64,000 nucleotides of DNA. Source: Pseudomonas syringae KCTC 12500 (GTDB taxonomy: Bacteria; Pseudomonadota; Gammaproteobacteria; Pseudomonadales; Pseudomonadaceae). Shown one piece after another: positions 8,469-19,015 of this stretch (position 1 is the stretch's first letter; the number at the start of each line of letters is the position of its first letter). The notes under the pieces were generated by a model, which was given only the letters and a program-made list of their open reading frames with translations, had not been told where the DNA came from and did no database searches. The stretch covers positions 4,251,501 to 4,315,500 of the forward strand of contig NZ_AYTM02000002.1 of NCBI RefSeq assembly GCF_000507185.2, in the 5' to 3' direction. The position numbers and the translations under genes were made by a program.

Positions 8469-9293
8469 ATGGCGGCCGAGGGCTTTTCCCGAATCGCGCT
8501 GGGCGTTGAATACAAGGGCTCGCGCTATTGCGGCTGGCAACGTCAGGCGTCCGGCGTGCTGACCGTGCAGGAGACCCTTGAAGACGCGTTGTCAAAAGTG
8601 GCCGCGTCACCGGTTTCACTGATGTGTGCCGGTCGCACGGACGCCGGCGTGCATGCCTGCGGTCAGGTGGTGCATTTCGACACCCAGGCCGAACGCACCC
8701 TGAAGGCCTGGGTCATGGGCGCCAATATCAATCTGCCCCACGATGTCAGCGTCACTTGGGCCAGGGTCATGCCGGCCACCTTTCATGCACGCTTTAAGGC
8801 CATTGCCCGGCGTTATCGTTACGTGATCTACAACGATCAGATCCGCCCGGCCCACCTGAACCAGGAAATTACCTGGAACCACCGCCCGCTGGATGTCGAG
8901 CGCATGGCGCAGGCTGCCGAATATCTGGTGGGTACTCACGATTTCAGCGCGTTTCGCGCCGGTCAGTGTCAGGCCAAGTCGCCGGTCAAGCAGTTACACC
9001 ATCTGCGCGTGACCCGCCACGGCAAGATGATCGTGATCGATGTGCGCGCCAATGCCTTTCTTCATCATATGGTGCGCAATATCGCCGGTGTGCTGATGAC
9101 CATCGGTACCGGCGAGCGTCCTGTGGAGTGGGCGCGCGAGGTGCTGGAAAGCCGGATTCGGCGCACCGGCGGTGTCACGGCCCATCCTTATGGGCTTTAC
9201 CTGGTCGGCGTCGAGTACCGTGATGAATTCCCGTTGCCAGAGCGTTATATCGGTCCTCATTTTCTTACGGGCTTTGCGGAATTGGACGGCTGA
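8469..9293 (+). CDS. truA: tRNA pseudouridine(38-40) synthase TruA
   Basis: 274 aa from the ATG at 8469. It converts uridines 38-40 of the tRNA anticodon arm to pseudouridine. The catalytic Asp58 lies in CAGRTDAGVH, and the family motifs AIARRYRYVIYN and VRANAFLHHMVRNIAGVL are present. An in-frame TTG at 8439 would add ten residues (starting ANIDNPAAE); I prefer the ATG because family homology starts at RIALGVEYKG. It sits in the conserved fimV-truA-trpF order. Confidence 0.95.
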   Translation: MAAEGFSRIALGVEYKGSRYCGWQRQASGVLTVQETLEDALSKVAASPVSLMCAGRTDAGVHACGQVVHFDTQAERTLKAWVMGANINLPHDVSVTWARVMPATFHARFKAIARRYRYVIYNDQIRPAHLNQEITWNHRPLDVERMAQAAEYLVGTHDFSAFRAGQCQAKSPVKQLHHLRVTRHGKMIVIDVRANAFLHHMVRNIAGVLMTIGTGERPVEWAREVLESRIRRTGGVTAHPYGLYLVGVEYRDEFPLPERYIGPHFLTGFAELDG

Positions 9294-9354
9294 CGATCCT
9301 GGCAGCATTTGCTAACATCCGGGACTTTCCGAAAAACCGGAGGTTACTCACGAC

Positions 9355-9975
9355 ATGTCAGCCGTTCGCAGCAAGATCTGCGGGATTACCCGCATAGAAG
9401 ATGCACTGGCTGCCGCCGAGGCGGGTGCCGACGCTATTGGCCTGGTGTTCTACCCGAAAAGCCCGCGCGCGGTGACGGTATTGCAGGCGCGTGCCATTAT
9501 TGCCGCGCTGCCGCCGTTCATCACCACGGTGGGCCTGTTCGTCAACGCCAGTCGCTGCGAGCTCAACGAGACGCTGGATGCGGTCGCGCTGGACATGCTG
9601 CAGTTTCATGGCGATGAAACACCTGAGGAATGCGACGGGTATCATCGTCCTTACATCAAGGCGCTGAGGGTCAAGGCCGGTGATGATATTGCCGGGGTCT
9701 GCCGGACCTATCGCAATGCACGCGGCGTGCTGCTCGATACCTACGTCGAAGGTGTGCCGGGCGGTACCGGAGAAACCTTCGATTGGGCCTTGATTCCGGA
9801 CGACCTGGACAAGCCCGTCATTCTGGCGGGCGGGCTGACGTCGGCCAACGTGGCGCAGGCCATCGCTCAGGTACGGCCCTATGCCGTGGATGTCAGCGGC
9901 GGCGTTGAAAAGAGCAAGGGTATCAAGGATCGGGAGAAGATCCGGGCGTTCATGAGTGCGGTGCACGGCACCTGA
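9355..9975 (+). CDS. trpF: Phosphoribosylanthranilate isomerase TrpF
   Basis: 206 aa TIM barrel that isomerises N-(5-phosphoribosyl)anthranilate in tryptophan synthesis. The catalytic Cys is in SKICGITR at the N-terminus and the acid partner Asp is in VLLDTYVEG; the phosphate-binding ends [12 protein letters not shown] and [15 protein letters not shown] are intact. As in other pseudomonads it sits apart from the other trp genes, between truA and accD. A GGAGG ribosome site lies 11 bases upstream of the ATG. Confidence 0.96.
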   Translation: MSAVRSKICGITRIEDALAAAEAGADAIGLVFYPKSPRAVTVLQARAIIAALPPFITTVGLFVNASRCELNETLDAVALDMLQFHGDETPEECDGYHRPYIKALRVKAGDDIAGVCRTYRNARGVLLDTYVEGVPGGTGETFDWALIPDDLDKPVILAGGLTSANVAQAIAQVRPYAVDVSGGVEKSKGIKDREKIRAFMSAVHGT

Positions 9976-10227
9976 TGTGACGGCTATTGATCGGCCGCCG
10001 TCCATAAGCCTGTCCGCGCCAAGAGGCACGCGGGTCGAATCAAGTAAGCGGCGGGGCCACTGTGCAACGCCGTCGTTGTGAAAAATCGGGGTGAGGGGTG
10101 TGCAGGTCCGGCCGTGAGTCGATCGTTATCCTTTCATCGTCGTCCATATACGAATTTATCTGAGGGCATGCGACTGGTGTTTGATTTGTCAGTCGTTCGA
10201 GCCACACCGGTACTGGAGATATAAAGC

Positions 10228-11148
10228 ATGAGCAACTGGTTGGTAGACAAACTGATCCCATCGATCATGCGTTCCGAGGTCAAGAAGAGCTCGGTTCCCG
10301 AAGGCCTCTGGCACAAATGCCCGTCCTGTGAGGCGGTGCTGTATCGCCCTGAGCTGGAAAAGACCCTGGACGTCTGCCCCAAGTGCAACCACCACATGCG
10401 TATCGGTGCACGTGCACGCCTGAACATTTTTCTGGACGTCGAAGGGCGCGAAGAGCTGGGTGCCGACCTTGAGCCGGTCGATCGTCTGAAATTCCGCGAC
10501 GGCAAGAAGTACAAGGATCGTCTGACCGCTGCGCAGAAGCAGACCGGTGAAAAGGATGCGCTGATTTCCATGAGTGGCACTTTGCTGGGTATGCCGGTGG
10601 TGGCCTCGGCATTCGAATTCTCGTTCATGGGGGGTTCGATGGGTGCCATTGTCGGCGAGCGTTTCGTACGTGCCGCCAACTACGCGCTGGAAAATCGCTG
10701 CCCGTTCGTCTGCTTCGCCGCTTCCGGTGGTGCGCGCATGCAGGAAGCGCTGATCTCGCTGATGCAGATGGCCAAGACCTCGGCTGTTCTGGCGCGCCTT
10801 CGCGAAGAAGGGCTGCCGTTCATCTCGGTGCTGACCGACCCGGTCTACGGTGGCGTTTCCGCCAGCCTGGCCATGCTGGGCGACGTCATCGTCGCCGAGC
10901 CAAAAGCACTGATCGGTTTCGCTGGTCCGCGGGTCATCGAGCAAACCGTTCGTGAGAAGCTGCCTGAAGGCTTCCAGCGCAGCGAATTCCTGCTGGATCA
11001 CGGCGCTATCGACATGATCGTCTCGCGCAGCGAACTTCGTCCGCGTCTGGGTAACCTGCTGGCACAGATGATGAACCTGCCAACCCCTCGCTTTGTCGCA
11101 CCCGTTATCGAGCCAATCGTCGTCCCGCCGGCACCTGCGACGATATGA
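10228..11148 (+). CDS. accD: Acetyl-CoA carboxylase carboxyltransferase subunit beta
   Basis: 306 aa AccD, partner of AccA in moving carboxyl from biotin to acetyl-CoA to make malonyl-CoA. The N-terminal zinc ribbon (Cys31, Cys34, Cys50, Cys53) and the crotonase-fold body with [10 protein letters not shown] and the [13 protein letters not shown] stretch are intact. An AGGAGGT-poor but AGAT-spaced ATG starts it, and it overlaps the next gene, folC, by four bases (ATGA), a coupling conserved in Proteobacteria. The 250-base gap upstream should hold the promoter. Confidence 0.97.
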   Translation: MSNWLVDKLIPSIMRSEVKKSSVPEGLWHKCPSCEAVLYRPELEKTLDVCPKCNHHMRIGARARLNIFLDVEGREELGADLEPVDRLKFRDGKKYKDRLTAAQKQTGEKDALISMSGTLLGMPVVASAFEFSFMGGSMGAIVGERFVRAANYALENRCPFVCFAASGGARMQEALISLMQMAKTSAVLARLREEGLPFISVLTDPVYGGVSASLAMLGDVIVAEPKALIGFAGPRVIEQTVREKLPEGFQRSEFLLDHGAIDMIVSRSELRPRLGNLLAQMMNLPTPRFVAPVIEPIVVPPAPATI

Positions 11149-12449
11149 CCCCTACGTCCCTGAGCGACTGGCTCGCCTACCTGGAGCAACTGCATCCGTC
11201 GGCCATCGATATGGGCCTGGACCGGTCTCGACAGGTGGCGCTGCAACTGGGGCTTACACGCCCGGCGCGCCAGGTGATCACGGTGACGGGCACCAACGGC
11301 AAGGGCTCGACCTGCGCCTTTGTCGCCGCCTTGTTGCAGGCTCAGGGCTTGAAGGTCGGTGTCTACAGCTCCCCGCATCTGCTTCGCTATAACGAGCGGG
11401 TGAAAGTGCAGGGCGTCGAGGCAACCGATCTGGAACTGTGCGATGCCTTCGCTGCGGTCGAAGCGGCGCGCGGCGATGTCACCCTGACTTATTTCGAAAT
11501 GGGCACGCTGGCGGCGTTCTGGCTGTTCGAGCAGGCCCGGCTTGATGCGGTGGTGCTGGAAGTCGGTCTGGGTGGTCGTCTGGACGCGGTCAATCTCGTG
11601 GATGCGGATCTGGCGCTGGTCACCAGTATCGGGGTCGATCACGCCGAGTACCTGGGTGACACCCGTGAGTCGGTCGCTTTCGAGAAAGCCGGGATCTTTC
11701 GCGCCGGTTGTCCTGCGCTGTGCGGTGACCCGGCACCCCCTGAGCCGCTGCTGGCCAAAGCCCGCGAGCTGGACTGTCCGTTATTGTTGCGTGGCCGGGA
11801 TTTCGACCTTTCCATAGGTGACGACAGCTGGGACTGGCGCGGTATCGCTCACGGCGAACAGATCGAGCTGCGCGGTCTGCCGCTGCTCGACCTGCCCATG
11901 CAGAATGCAGCGCTGGCGCTTCAGGCCTTCGCCCTGCTGGGGTATCCATTGCAACCGGATACGACAGGCAAGGTGCTTGCCGAAACCCGGCTCGCCGGTC
12001 GTCTCGATCGCAGGGTCGTCAAGTGGCACGGCAAGTCGCTCAACCTGCTTCTGGATGTAGGCCATAACCCCCACGCCGCCCGGTTTCTCGGGCAACGCCT
12101 GGCGCGGCAGCCATTTGGCGGCAAGCGTCGTGCGGTGTTTGGCCTGCTCAGCGACAAGGATCTCGACGGTGTGGTCGCGCACCTGGCGCCGGTCATTGAA
12201 GAGTGGGCCGTTGCGCCGCTTCCGACCTCGCGCAGCCGGCCGGCAGAAGAGTTGCAGGCGGCCTTGCAGAACCTTGGGGCCCGCGTGACGTCCTATCAGA
12301 GTATCGCGTTGGCGCTGGAAGCTCAGTGCGCGCATGCCACGCCCGATGACGAGATTCTGCTGTTCGGTTCATTTTACTGTGTTGCCGAGGCCCTTGAATG
12401 GTTGGCCCGGTACACCGACGAGGACGCTGCAAATGGCTTTGCTGGATAA
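11145..12449 (+). CDS. folC: Bifunctional folylpolyglutamate / dihydrofolate synthase
   Basis: 434 aa Mur-ligase-fold enzyme that makes dihydrofolate from dihydropteroate and extends folate with glutamate. The ATP-binding loop GTNGKGST is near residue 50, the omega-loop [12 protein letters not shown] follows, and the [14 protein letters not shown] and [14 protein letters not shown] motifs are present. Its ATG overlaps the accD stop, and its 3' end overlaps the next gene (SPOR) by 17 bases, so accD-folC-SPOR is a tight operon. Confidence 0.96.
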   Translation: MTPTSLSDWLAYLEQLHPSAIDMGLDRSRQVALQLGLTRPARQVITVTGTNGKGSTCAFVAALLQAQGLKVGVYSSPHLLRYNERVKVQGVEATDLELCDAFAAVEAARGDVTLTYFEMGTLAAFWLFEQARLDAVVLEVGLGGRLDAVNLVDADLALVTSIGVDHAEYLGDTRESVAFEKAGIFRAGCPALCGDPAPPEPLLAKARELDCPLLLRGRDFDLSIGDDSWDWRGIAHGEQIELRGLPLLDLPMQNAALALQAFALLGYPLQPDTTGKVLAETRLAGRLDRRVVKWHGKSLNLLLDVGHNPHAARFLGQRLARQPFGGKRRAVFGLLSDKDLDGVVAHLAPVIEEWAVAPLPTSRSRPAEELQAALQNLGARVTSYQSIALALEAQCAHATPDDEILLFGSFYCVAEALEWLARYTDEDAANGFAG

Positions 12450-13101
12450 CGTATTCAAGCAGCGAATGGTTGGAGCATTGGTACTGATCGCCATGGCGGT
12501 CATTTTCCTGCCCATGCTTTTCACGCGTGAAGATGAAACACGTCAGGTGCAGGTCGAGGCCCCAGCCGCGCCTCAGGCGCCTGCAGTTGCGCAGGTGCGG
12601 GTCGATCCGGTACCTGTTCCGGAGCCTCAGGTTCTGCCTCAGGAGCCTGTGCCAGGTGATGATGACATGAGCAGCAACCAGCCGCCTGCCATGCCGATAG
12701 CGCCTGCGCCGACCGCTCAGACCGCACCTGCCGCTCCGGCCTCCAAACCTGCTGCCAAGCCGGCACCTGCTCCGGCGCCAGCGCCAGCGACAGCTGCTGC
12801 ACCAGCAGCGACACCGGCGCCTGCCAAACCTGCGGCACCTGCTGGCGTCGACGCCAACGGCCTGTCGATCAGTTGGTCGGTGCAATTGGCGAGCATGTCC
12901 AATCGTGCCAATGCCGACAATCTGCAAAAGACGCTGCGCACCCAGGGCTACAACGCCTACATTCGCACCGCTGATGGCGTGAACCGGGTGTTTGTCGGCC
13001 CGCTCATCGAGCGTGCCGAGGCCGATCGCCTGCGCGATCAGCTCGACAAACAGCAAAAGCTCAAGGGTATTGTGGTGCGCTTTCAGCCCCAGGGTGGCTG
13101 A
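12433..13101 (+). CDS. SPOR-domain septal-ring type protein
   Basis: 222 aa bitopic inner-membrane protein. Start at 12433 gives [20 protein letters not shown]: a short cytoplasmic tail and one membrane segment (about residues 11-30). A long Ala/Pro-rich periplasmic linker leads to a C-terminal SPOR domain (about 142-218: WSVQLASMSNRANADNLQKTL) that binds denuded peptidoglycan at division sites. Similar to DedD, which follows folC and precedes cvpA in enterobacteria; the same order is seen here. The gene starts inside folC. Confidence 0.9.
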   Translation: MALLDNVFKQRMVGALVLIAMAVIFLPMLFTREDETRQVQVEAPAAPQAPAVAQVRVDPVPVPEPQVLPQEPVPGDDDMSSNQPPAMPIAPAPTAQTAPAAPASKPAAKPAPAPAPAPATAAAPAATPAPAKPAAPAGVDANGLSISWSVQLASMSNRANADNLQKTLRTQGYNAYIRTADGVNRVFVGPLIERAEADRLRDQLDKQQKLKGIVVRFQPQGG

Positions 13102-13219
13102 CCGTTCGGCACCTCGTGCCCCTGGCACAAAGGAAAATGCCTCGCGCCGGTAATCGCTGCTTACCGGCAGGCGGGCGCTCTGCTAAAATGCGCCGCCTTA
13201 TCCGTCTGCAGGCTGCAAC

Positions 13220-13807
13220 GTGCCATTTACTCCGGTTGACTGGGCAATTCTCGGAATTGTCGCCATCTCCGCCCTGATCAGTCTGAAGCGCGGCTTCGTA
13301 AAAGAAGCACTGTCGTTGACGACGTGGATCATTGCAGGTGTTGTGGCCTGGATGTTTGGCGCAGGGCTGTCGCAGTATCTGGTCAACTACATAGAAACAC
13401 CTTCGGCCCGCGTGATCGCGAGCTGTACCATTCTTTTTGTCGCCACCCTGCTGGTAGGCGCCATGGTCAATTTTCTGATAGGCGAGCTGATTCGCGTCAC
13501 CGGGCTTTCCGGGACCGATCGTTTTCTCGGCATGGTCTTCGGCGCAGCGCGCGGAGGCCTGCTTGTCGTTGTGGCGGTAGGGCTGTTGAGCCTGGGGCCG
13601 GTGCAACAGGATCAATGGTGGCAGCAGTCCAGGCTGGTGCCGCAATTTCTCATGGTCGCTGACTGGTCGAAAAACCTGATTCTCGGGATGTCCAGCAAGT
13701 GGCTCGCCAGCGGCATCAGCGTACCCGCTGACATGCCGTTCAAGGAGCAGATCCTGCCGTCTACAATGCCGCAGGATGTGCTCGGTAAATCCAGTTCCAC
13801 TAAGTAG
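13220..13807 (+). CDS. cvpA: CvpA family membrane protein
   Basis: 195 aa membrane protein with four hydrophobic segments, of the CvpA family (colicin V production; required for envelope homeostasis and bile or detergent tolerance in other bacteria). The N-terminus (PFTPVDWAILGIVAISALISL) and SGTDRFLGMVFGAARGGLLVV stretch are characteristic. The start is GTG at 13220. It lies 12 bases upstream of purF, a linkage widespread in Proteobacteria. A -10-like TAAAAT lies about 35 bases before the start, so cvpA-purF probably has its own promoter. Confidence 0.93.
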   Translation: MPFTPVDWAILGIVAISALISLKRGFVKEALSLTTWIIAGVVAWMFGAGLSQYLVNYIETPSARVIASCTILFVATLLVGAMVNFLIGELIRVTGLSGTDRFLGMVFGAARGGLLVVVAVGLLSLGPVQQDQWWQQSRLVPQFLMVADWSKNLILGMSSKWLASGISVPADMPFKEQILPSTMPQDVLGKSSSTK

Positions 13808-13819
13808 GGGTTGTGTCGC

Positions 13820-15328
13820 ATGTGTGGCATCGTCGGTATCGTCGGCAAGTCGAACGTCAATCAGGCGCTGTATGACGCGCTTACCGTCCTCCAGCACCGC
13901 GGCCAGGACGCTGCCGGTATCGTAACCAGCCACGATGGCCGGTTATTCCTGCGCAAGGACAACGGATTGGTGCGCGATGTATTTCATCAACGTCATATGC
14001 AGCGTCTGGTCGGGCATATGGGCATCGGTCACGTGCGTTACCCCACCGCGGGCAGCTCGACGTCGGCCGAGGCTCAGCCGTTCTACGTCAACTCGCCTTA
14101 CGGCATCACGCTGGCGCACAACGGCAACCTCACCAACGTCGAGCAGTTGGCCAAGGAAATTTACGAATCCGACCTGCGCCATGTGAACACCAATTCCGAT
14201 TCGGAAGTGCTGCTCAACGTGTTCGCCCATGAGCTGGCCGTGCGTGGCAAGTTGCAGCCGACCGAAGAGGATATCTTCGCGGCAGTGACCGACGTGCACA
14301 ATCGCTGCCGTGGTGGTTACGCGGTCGTGGCCATGATCACTGGCTACGGTATCGTCGGCTTCCGTGACCCGGACGCCATTCGTCCTATCGTGTTCGGCCA
14401 GCGTCACACCGACGAAGGCGTCGAGTACATGATCGCCTCGGAAAGCGTATCGCTGGACGTGCTGGGCTTTACCCTGATTCGCGACCTGGCGCCGGGCGAA
14501 GCGGTCTACATCACTGAAGACGGCAAGCTGCATACCCGTCAGTGCGCGGCCAACCCCAAATACGCACCATGCATCTTCGAACACGTCTATCTGGCGCGCC
14601 CGGACTCGATCATCGACGGCATCTCGGTCTACAAGGCGCGCCTGCGCATGGGTGAGAAGCTGGCCGACAAGATCCTGCGCGAGCGCCCTGATCACGATAT
14701 CGACGTGGTCATCCCGATTCCGGACACCAGCCGTACTGCGGCGCTGGAGCTGGCCAACCATCTGGGCGTCAAGTTCCGCGAAGGCTTCGTCAAGAACCGT
14801 TACATCGGTCGGACCTTCATCATGCCGGGCCAGGCTGCGCGCAAGAAATCCGTACGCCAGAAGCTCAACGCCATCGAGCTGGAGTTCCGCGGCAAGAACG
14901 TGATGCTGGTGGATGACTCCATCGTACGTGGCACGACCTGCAAGCAGATCATCCAGATGGCCCGCGAAGCCGGTGCCAAGAATGTCTACTTCTGTTCTGC
15001 AGCCCCGGCTGTGCGCTACCCCAACGTCTACGGCATCGACATGCCGAGTGCTCACGAACTGATTGCCCACAACCGCACCACTCAGGACGTGGCCGACCTC
15101 ATCGGTGCCGACTGGCTGGTCTATCAGGATCTGAATGACCTGATCGAAGCGGTCAGCGGCAGCAAGAAAATCAAGATCGACAACTTCGATTGCTCGGTTT
15201 TCGACGGCAAGTACGTGACCGGCGATATCGACGAGCATTATTTGAACCGGATCGAGAGCGCGCGTAATGACGCCTCCAAGATCAAGACTCAGGCAGTGAG
15301 CGCGATCATCGATCTGTACAACAACTAA
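13820..15328 (+). CDS. purF: Amidophosphoribosyltransferase
   Basis: 502 aa first enzyme of purine synthesis, making phosphoribosylamine from PRPP and glutamine. Start set at the ATG at 13820 because the mature enzyme must expose Cys as residue 1 after Met removal ([12 protein letters not shown]); an upstream TTG at 13811 would block this. The N-terminal glutaminase domain (CGIVG, HNGNLTN) is followed by the PRTase domain with the PRPP loop [13 protein letters not shown]. Nine-base gap after cvpA, 20 bases before metZ. Confidence 0.97.
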   Translation: MCGIVGIVGKSNVNQALYDALTVLQHRGQDAAGIVTSHDGRLFLRKDNGLVRDVFHQRHMQRLVGHMGIGHVRYPTAGSSTSAEAQPFYVNSPYGITLAHNGNLTNVEQLAKEIYESDLRHVNTNSDSEVLLNVFAHELAVRGKLQPTEEDIFAAVTDVHNRCRGGYAVVAMITGYGIVGFRDPDAIRPIVFGQRHTDEGVEYMIASESVSLDVLGFTLIRDLAPGEAVYITEDGKLHTRQCAANPKYAPCIFEHVYLARPDSIIDGISVYKARLRMGEKLADKILRERPDHDIDVVIPIPDTSRTAALELANHLGVKFREGFVKNRYIGRTFIMPGQAARKKSVRQKLNAIELEFRGKNVMLVDDSIVRGTTCKQIIQMAREAGAKNVYFCSAAPAVRYPNVYGIDMPSAHELIAHNRTTQDVADLIGADWLVYQDLNDLIEAVSGSKKIKIDNFDCSVFDGKYVTGDIDEHYLNRIESARNDASKIKTQAVSAIIDLYNN

Positions 15329-15348
15329 TTGGGCAAGGAGTGGGCGGC

Positions 15349-16560
15349 ATGACTCAGGAATGGGATGCAGGTCGGCTGGACAGCGACCTTGAAGGCGTAG
15401 GTTTCGATACCCTAGCCGTACGTGCCGGGCATCACCGCACACCGGAAGGAGAGCATGGCGAACCCATGTTCTTTACCTCCAGTTACGTATTTCGCACAGC
15501 CGCCGACGCGGCTGCGCGTTTCTCCGGTGAAGTGCCGGGCAACGTCTACTCGCGTTACACCAACCCGACGGTGCGTTCGTTCGAAGAGCGCATTGCCGCA
15601 CTGGAAGGTGCCGAGCAGGCCGTCGCTACGGCGACCGGCATGGCGGCAACCCTGGCAGTGGTGATGAGCCTGTGCAGCGCCGGTGATCATGTGCTGGTGT
15701 CACGCAGCGTTTTCGGCTCGACTATCAGCCTGTTCGACAAGTATTTCAAGCGCTTTGGTGTCGAGGTGGATTACGTTCCTCTCGCCGATCTGAGCGGCTG
15801 GGACGCGGCTATCAGGCCCAACACCAAAATGCTCTTCGTCGAATCGCCGTCCAATCCCCTGGCTGAGCTGGTCGACATCGCGGCGCTGGCCGAGATCGCC
15901 CACGCCAAGGGCGCGATGCTGATCGTCGACAACTGTTTCTGTACGCCGGCCTTGCAGCAGCCGCTGTTGCTGGGCGCTGACATTGTTGTGCATTCGGCCA
16001 CCAAGTTCATCGACGGCCAGGGCCGTTGCATGGGCGGCGTGGTTGCCGGGCGCAGCGAGCAGATGAAAGAAGTGGTCGGTTTCCTGCGTACTGCCGGGCC
16101 GACACTCAGCCCGTTCAACGCGTGGATATTCCTCAAGGGCCTCGAAACCCTGAACCTGCGGATGCGCGCTCACTGTGCCAATGCTCAGGCACTGGCCGAG
16201 TGGCTCGAGCAGCAGGACGGCATCGAAAAAGTCCATTACGCCGGACTGAAGAGTCACCCGCAGCACGAGTTGGCCCAGCGTCAGCAAAAGGGTTTTGGCG
16301 CTGTAGTGAGCTTCGAGGTCAAGGGTGGCAAGGACGGCGCATGGCGCTTCATCGATGCCACACGACTGATTTCGATCACTGCCAACCTGGGTGATAGCAA
16401 AACCACGATCACTCACCCGAGCACCACCTCTCACGGTCGTCTGGCACCTCAGGAGCGTGAAGCCGCAGGTATTCGCGACAGCCTGATTCGGGTTGCAGTG
16501 GGGCTGGAAGACGTGGCTGACCTGCAGGCTGACCTGGCTCGTGGTCTGGCGGCGTTGTGA
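15349..16560 (+). CDS. metZ: O-succinylhomoserine sulfhydrylase
   Basis: 403 aa PLP enzyme of the Cys/Met metabolism family that adds sulfide directly to O-succinylhomoserine to give homocysteine, the direct route used by pseudomonads. PLP-binding Lys219 lies in [13 protein letters not shown]; the phosphate-binding [19 protein letters not shown] stretch is present (split: [19 protein letters not shown]). The ATG at 15349 follows AAGGAG; a GTG nine bases earlier is less likely. The stop overlaps the following SDR gene by four bases. Confidence 0.94.
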   Translation: MTQEWDAGRLDSDLEGVGFDTLAVRAGHHRTPEGEHGEPMFFTSSYVFRTAADAAARFSGEVPGNVYSRYTNPTVRSFEERIAALEGAEQAVATATGMAATLAVVMSLCSAGDHVLVSRSVFGSTISLFDKYFKRFGVEVDYVPLADLSGWDAAIRPNTKMLFVESPSNPLAELVDIAALAEIAHAKGAMLIVDNCFCTPALQQPLLLGADIVVHSATKFIDGQGRCMGGVVAGRSEQMKEVVGFLRTAGPTLSPFNAWIFLKGLETLNLRMRAHCANAQALAEWLEQQDGIEKVHYAGLKSHPQHELAQRQQKGFGAVVSFEVKGGKDGAWRFIDATRLISITANLGDSKTTITHPSTTSHGRLAPQEREAAGIRDSLIRVAVGLEDVADLQADLARGLAAL

Positions 16561-17375
16561 GTAGCGAGGCCAGCAATCCGGCCAGCGGCAAGCCGGGCGA
16601 GGAGTGGGCGTTGAAATTTGCCAGCGTCCACAATGGTCGTGTCGCCCTGGTGACCGGTGCCGCTCGCGGTATCGGGCTCGGTATCGCAGCGTGGCTGATT
16701 GCCGAAGGCTGGCAAGTGGTGCTGACCGATCTGGACCGTGCGCGTGGCTCGAAAGTGGCCAGTGCGCTGGGTGAAAATGCCCTGTTCATTGCCATGGACG
16801 TTGCCAGTGAAGAACAAGTCGCAGCGGGCGTGGCCGAGGTGCTTCGGCAGTTCGGTCGTCTTGATGCGCTGGTGTGCAACGCCGCGGTCGCCGATCCGCA
16901 CAACACTACGCTGGAAAGCCTTGAGCTGTCGCACTGGAACCGTGTGCTGGCAGTCAACCTCGGCGGTCCGATGCTGCTGGCCAAGCATTGCGCGCCTTAT
17001 CTGCGTGCGCATTGCGGCAGCATCGTCAACCTGACCTCCACACGCGCCCGTCAGTCTGAGGCCGACACCGAGGCTTATGCAGCCAGCAAGGGTGGTCTGA
17101 TGGCGCTGACGCATGCGCTGGCGATCAGCCTGGGGCCGGAGATTCGTGTCAACGCTGTCAGCCCTGGCTGGATCGACGCGCGCGACCCCTCGTTGCGCAG
17201 AGCCGAGCCGTTGTCCGAGACCGATCATGCCCAGCACCCGGCGGGCAGGGTAGGGACGGTGGAGGACGTTGCGGCGATGGTTGCCTGGCTGTTGTCCAGA
17301 AACGCCGGTTTCGTGACCGGGCAGGAGTTCGTGGTCGACGGTGGCATGACACGCAAGATGGTGTACGCCGAGTAG
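16557..17375 (+). CDS. Short-chain dehydrogenase/reductase
   Basis: 272 aa Rossmann oxidoreductase of the classical SDR family. The NAD(P)-binding motif TGAARGIG lies near residue 35, the structural motif reads CNAAVADP in place of the usual NNAG, the catalytic Ser is in NLTSTRAR, and the Tyr/Lys pair is YAASK. The substrate is unknown; the gene is coupled by a four-base overlap (GTGA) to metZ, an arrangement conserved in Pseudomonas, which does not by itself prove a methionine role. The first 20 residues before [11 protein letters not shown] are poorly conserved, so a later start is possible. Confidence 0.88.
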   Translation: MSSEASNPASGKPGEEWALKFASVHNGRVALVTGAARGIGLGIAAWLIAEGWQVVLTDLDRARGSKVASALGENALFIAMDVASEEQVAAGVAEVLRQFGRLDALVCNAAVADPHNTTLESLELSHWNRVLAVNLGGPMLLAKHCAPYLRAHCGSIVNLTSTRARQSEADTEAYAASKGGLMALTHALAISLGPEIRVNAVSPGWIDARDPSLRRAEPLSETDHAQHPAGRVGTVEDVAAMVAWLLSRNAGFVTGQEFVVDGGMTRKMVYAE

Positions 17376-17474
17376 TTTGTGCGGGCGAGCTTCGATTGAG
17401 CTATTGCTTGTGCTTTTGGTGTGTGGTGAGGGTTTGTGATTGAGGCGGTTTTTAAAAAAACTTCAATCAGGCTA

Positions 17475-17503
17475 TTGACTTAGGTTCGTTAGGTGCGTAA
17501 ATT
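17475..17503 (+). promoter_or_regulatory. Sigma-70 type promoter of the tRNA cluster
   Basis: TTGACT at 17475-17480 and TAAATT at 17498-17503 are 17 bases apart. The start point would fall near 17510, about 15 bases before the mature tRNA-Val, as expected for a tRNA operon promoter. Confidence 0.65.
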
Positions 17504-17524
17504 TCGCGGCCTCAACGAAGCAAA

Positions 17525-17600
17525 GGGTGATTAGCTCAGCTGGGAGAGCAGCTGCCTTACAAGCAGCGGGTCGGCGGTTCGATCCCGTCATCACCCACCA
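17525..17600 (+). tRNA. tRNA-Val (anticodon TAC)
   Basis: 76-nt cloverleaf with acceptor arm GGGTGAT/ATCACCC, D-loop AGCTCAGCTGGGAGAGC, anticodon stem CTGCC/AGCAG around TTACA with anticodon TAC, T-arm GGCGGTTCGATCCCGTC, and encoded CCA at 17598-17600. Confidence 0.97.
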
Positions 17601-17679
17601 TCGTTGAGTTTGAAAGCTGAAGTACGAGGGCTTTCAAAAGTGATTTTACAAAGCTTATACGGACGCAAGTCCACAATGC

Positions 17680-17756
17680 GCAGCGGTAGTTCAGTCGGTT
17701 AGAATACCGGCCTGTCACGCCGGGGGTCGCGGGTTCGAGTCCCGTCCGCTGCGCCA
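17680..17756 (+). tRNA. tRNA-Asp (anticodon GTC), copy 1
   Basis: 77-nt cloverleaf: acceptor GCAGCGG/CCGCTGC, anticodon loop CTGTCAC with anticodon GTC, T-arm GCGGGTTCGAGTCCCGT, discriminator G and encoded CCA. Identical in sequence to the second copy 114 bases downstream. Confidence 0.97.
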
Positions 17757-17869
17757 TATTTGTACAGATCGGGTTCGCCGGGTCTGCGATTGAAAAGCCC
17801 AAGGGTCTTTCAGTCACGTGTACAGGAAGCAAACTACCGAAAGTTTGTTTCAAAGGTTTACAGCGATAC

Positions 17870-17946
17870 GCAGCGGTAGTTCAGTCGGTTAGAATACCGG
17901 CCTGTCACGCCGGGGGTCGCGGGTTCGAGTCCCGTCCGCTGCGCCA
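17870..17946 (+). tRNA. tRNA-Asp (anticodon GTC), copy 2
   Basis: Base-for-base copy of the preceding tRNA-Asp over all 77 nt. The spacer before it (17757-17869) does not resemble the spacer before copy 1 except for the few bases next to the gene, so the pair arose by duplication or gene conversion of the tRNA itself. The CCA end is encoded. Confidence 0.97.
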
Positions 17947-17989
17947 TACACCGCTTCAAGGCCCTTGAACTCCTTGAAGCAAACAAGAA

Positions 17990-18012
17990 AGCGGCCCTAG
18001 GGTCGCTTTTTT
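17990..18012 (+). terminator. Terminator of the tRNA cluster
   Basis: AGCGGCCC and GGGTCGCT pair (one G-U) around a two-base TA turn, followed by six T (18007-18012). It lies 43 bases after the last tRNA. Confidence 0.8.
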
Positions 18013-18181
18013 GTTGTCTGCGTTTTTGTGTGCTTGCGGGTAGATTGGGTTCGCTTGAGCATGGACTGTATTCAAATCCTTTTGAACTGTACGTTGATCC
18101 AGCGTCGGCCTTGTTGCAGACTTACCGCCATTTCCCAGTTCGCAGTCTTGCTGGCAGTCTTTTCCTTCCTCAGGATTTTCG

Positions 18182-19009
18182 ATGTTTAAGCTACTGAACG
18201 TTCGTACCGCCTTCTGGATCTCCGCCGTGCTGATGGCGGCCGGCTGCTCATCGTCGCCCAAGCAGGCGGTGTATGACCATGAACACTTCGACGACGCCGG
18301 GACCTTCTCCCGAAGCTACCCTGCGACCGACATGGCCTACTGCGAGGCAGGGCGACGTGCCTTGCTGAGTCAGGGCTATATCATCACCAGCAGCGACCCG
18401 AAGATGATTGCCGGTCGCAAGAGCTTCCAGCAGACCGGCGATACGCATATCGAAATCAGCTTCAATCTGGTGTGTGCCGCCGATGCTAAAGATGGCAATT
18501 CCACCATGTTTGCCAACGCCCTGCAGGACCGTTACGCGCTGAAGAAGACCAACAACTCGGCCAGCCTCGGCGTAGGCGTGCTGGGCTCCGTGTCGATGCC
18601 GATAGGCTCGACTGACGACTCGATGGTCAAGGTCGCCAGCGAGACCGTCTCGTCAGCGAAGTTCTACGAGCGCTTTTTCGGTCTGGTGGAAAACTTCCTG
18701 CCGCCTGAAGTGAAAAAGGCTGCGCATATTGTCGAGAAGCCCAAGGCCGATCTCGGTGTGCCTGACATAGCTCCCGTAGCCCCGGCGGCTCCCGCCAAGG
18801 CTGCCGAGCCTGCGAAGCTGGCGCCTGCGTCGTCAGAAAACGCGCCTAAGGCCGAGCATGCTGCCGAACCGGTCACGCCTGCTGCAAGCGAACCTGTGCC
18901 TGCGCCGTCCGAACCTGCTTCATTCAAGGCAGAAACGGTCGAAACACCGGCCGCAGAACCTGCAGAAAGCACCGCGCCCACGCCAGTCGAGCCCGCCCCG
19001 GCGCAGTAA
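18182..19009 (+). CDS. DUF2242 lipoprotein
   Basis: 275 aa lipoprotein: signal MFKLLNVRTAFWISAVLMAAGC with lipobox MAAGC, then a conserved domain (about 30-185; DHEHFDDAGTFSRSYPA, CEAGRRALLSQGY) typical of DUF2242, and an Ala/Pro/Glu-rich, apparently disordered C-terminal tail of about 90 residues. The family is of unknown function and found mainly in beta- and gamma-proteobacteria. The tail is low-complexity, which explains long spurious ORFs in other frames here. Confidence 0.87.
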   Translation: MFKLLNVRTAFWISAVLMAAGCSSSPKQAVYDHEHFDDAGTFSRSYPATDMAYCEAGRRALLSQGYIITSSDPKMIAGRKSFQQTGDTHIEISFNLVCAADAKDGNSTMFANALQDRYALKKTNNSASLGVGVLGSVSMPIGSTDDSMVKVASETVSSAKFYERFFGLVENFLPPEVKKAAHIVEKPKADLGVPDIAPVAPAAPAKAAEPAKLAPASSENAPKAEHAAEPVTPAASEPVPAPSEPASFKAETVETPAAEPAESTAPTPVEPAPAQ

Positions 19010-19015
19010 GGAGTG

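Noticed and set aside
17525..17946. tRNA cluster as an attachment site for a genomic island
   Set aside because: No integrase and no displaced tRNA 3' fragment is seen on either side; the flanking genes are conserved core genes.
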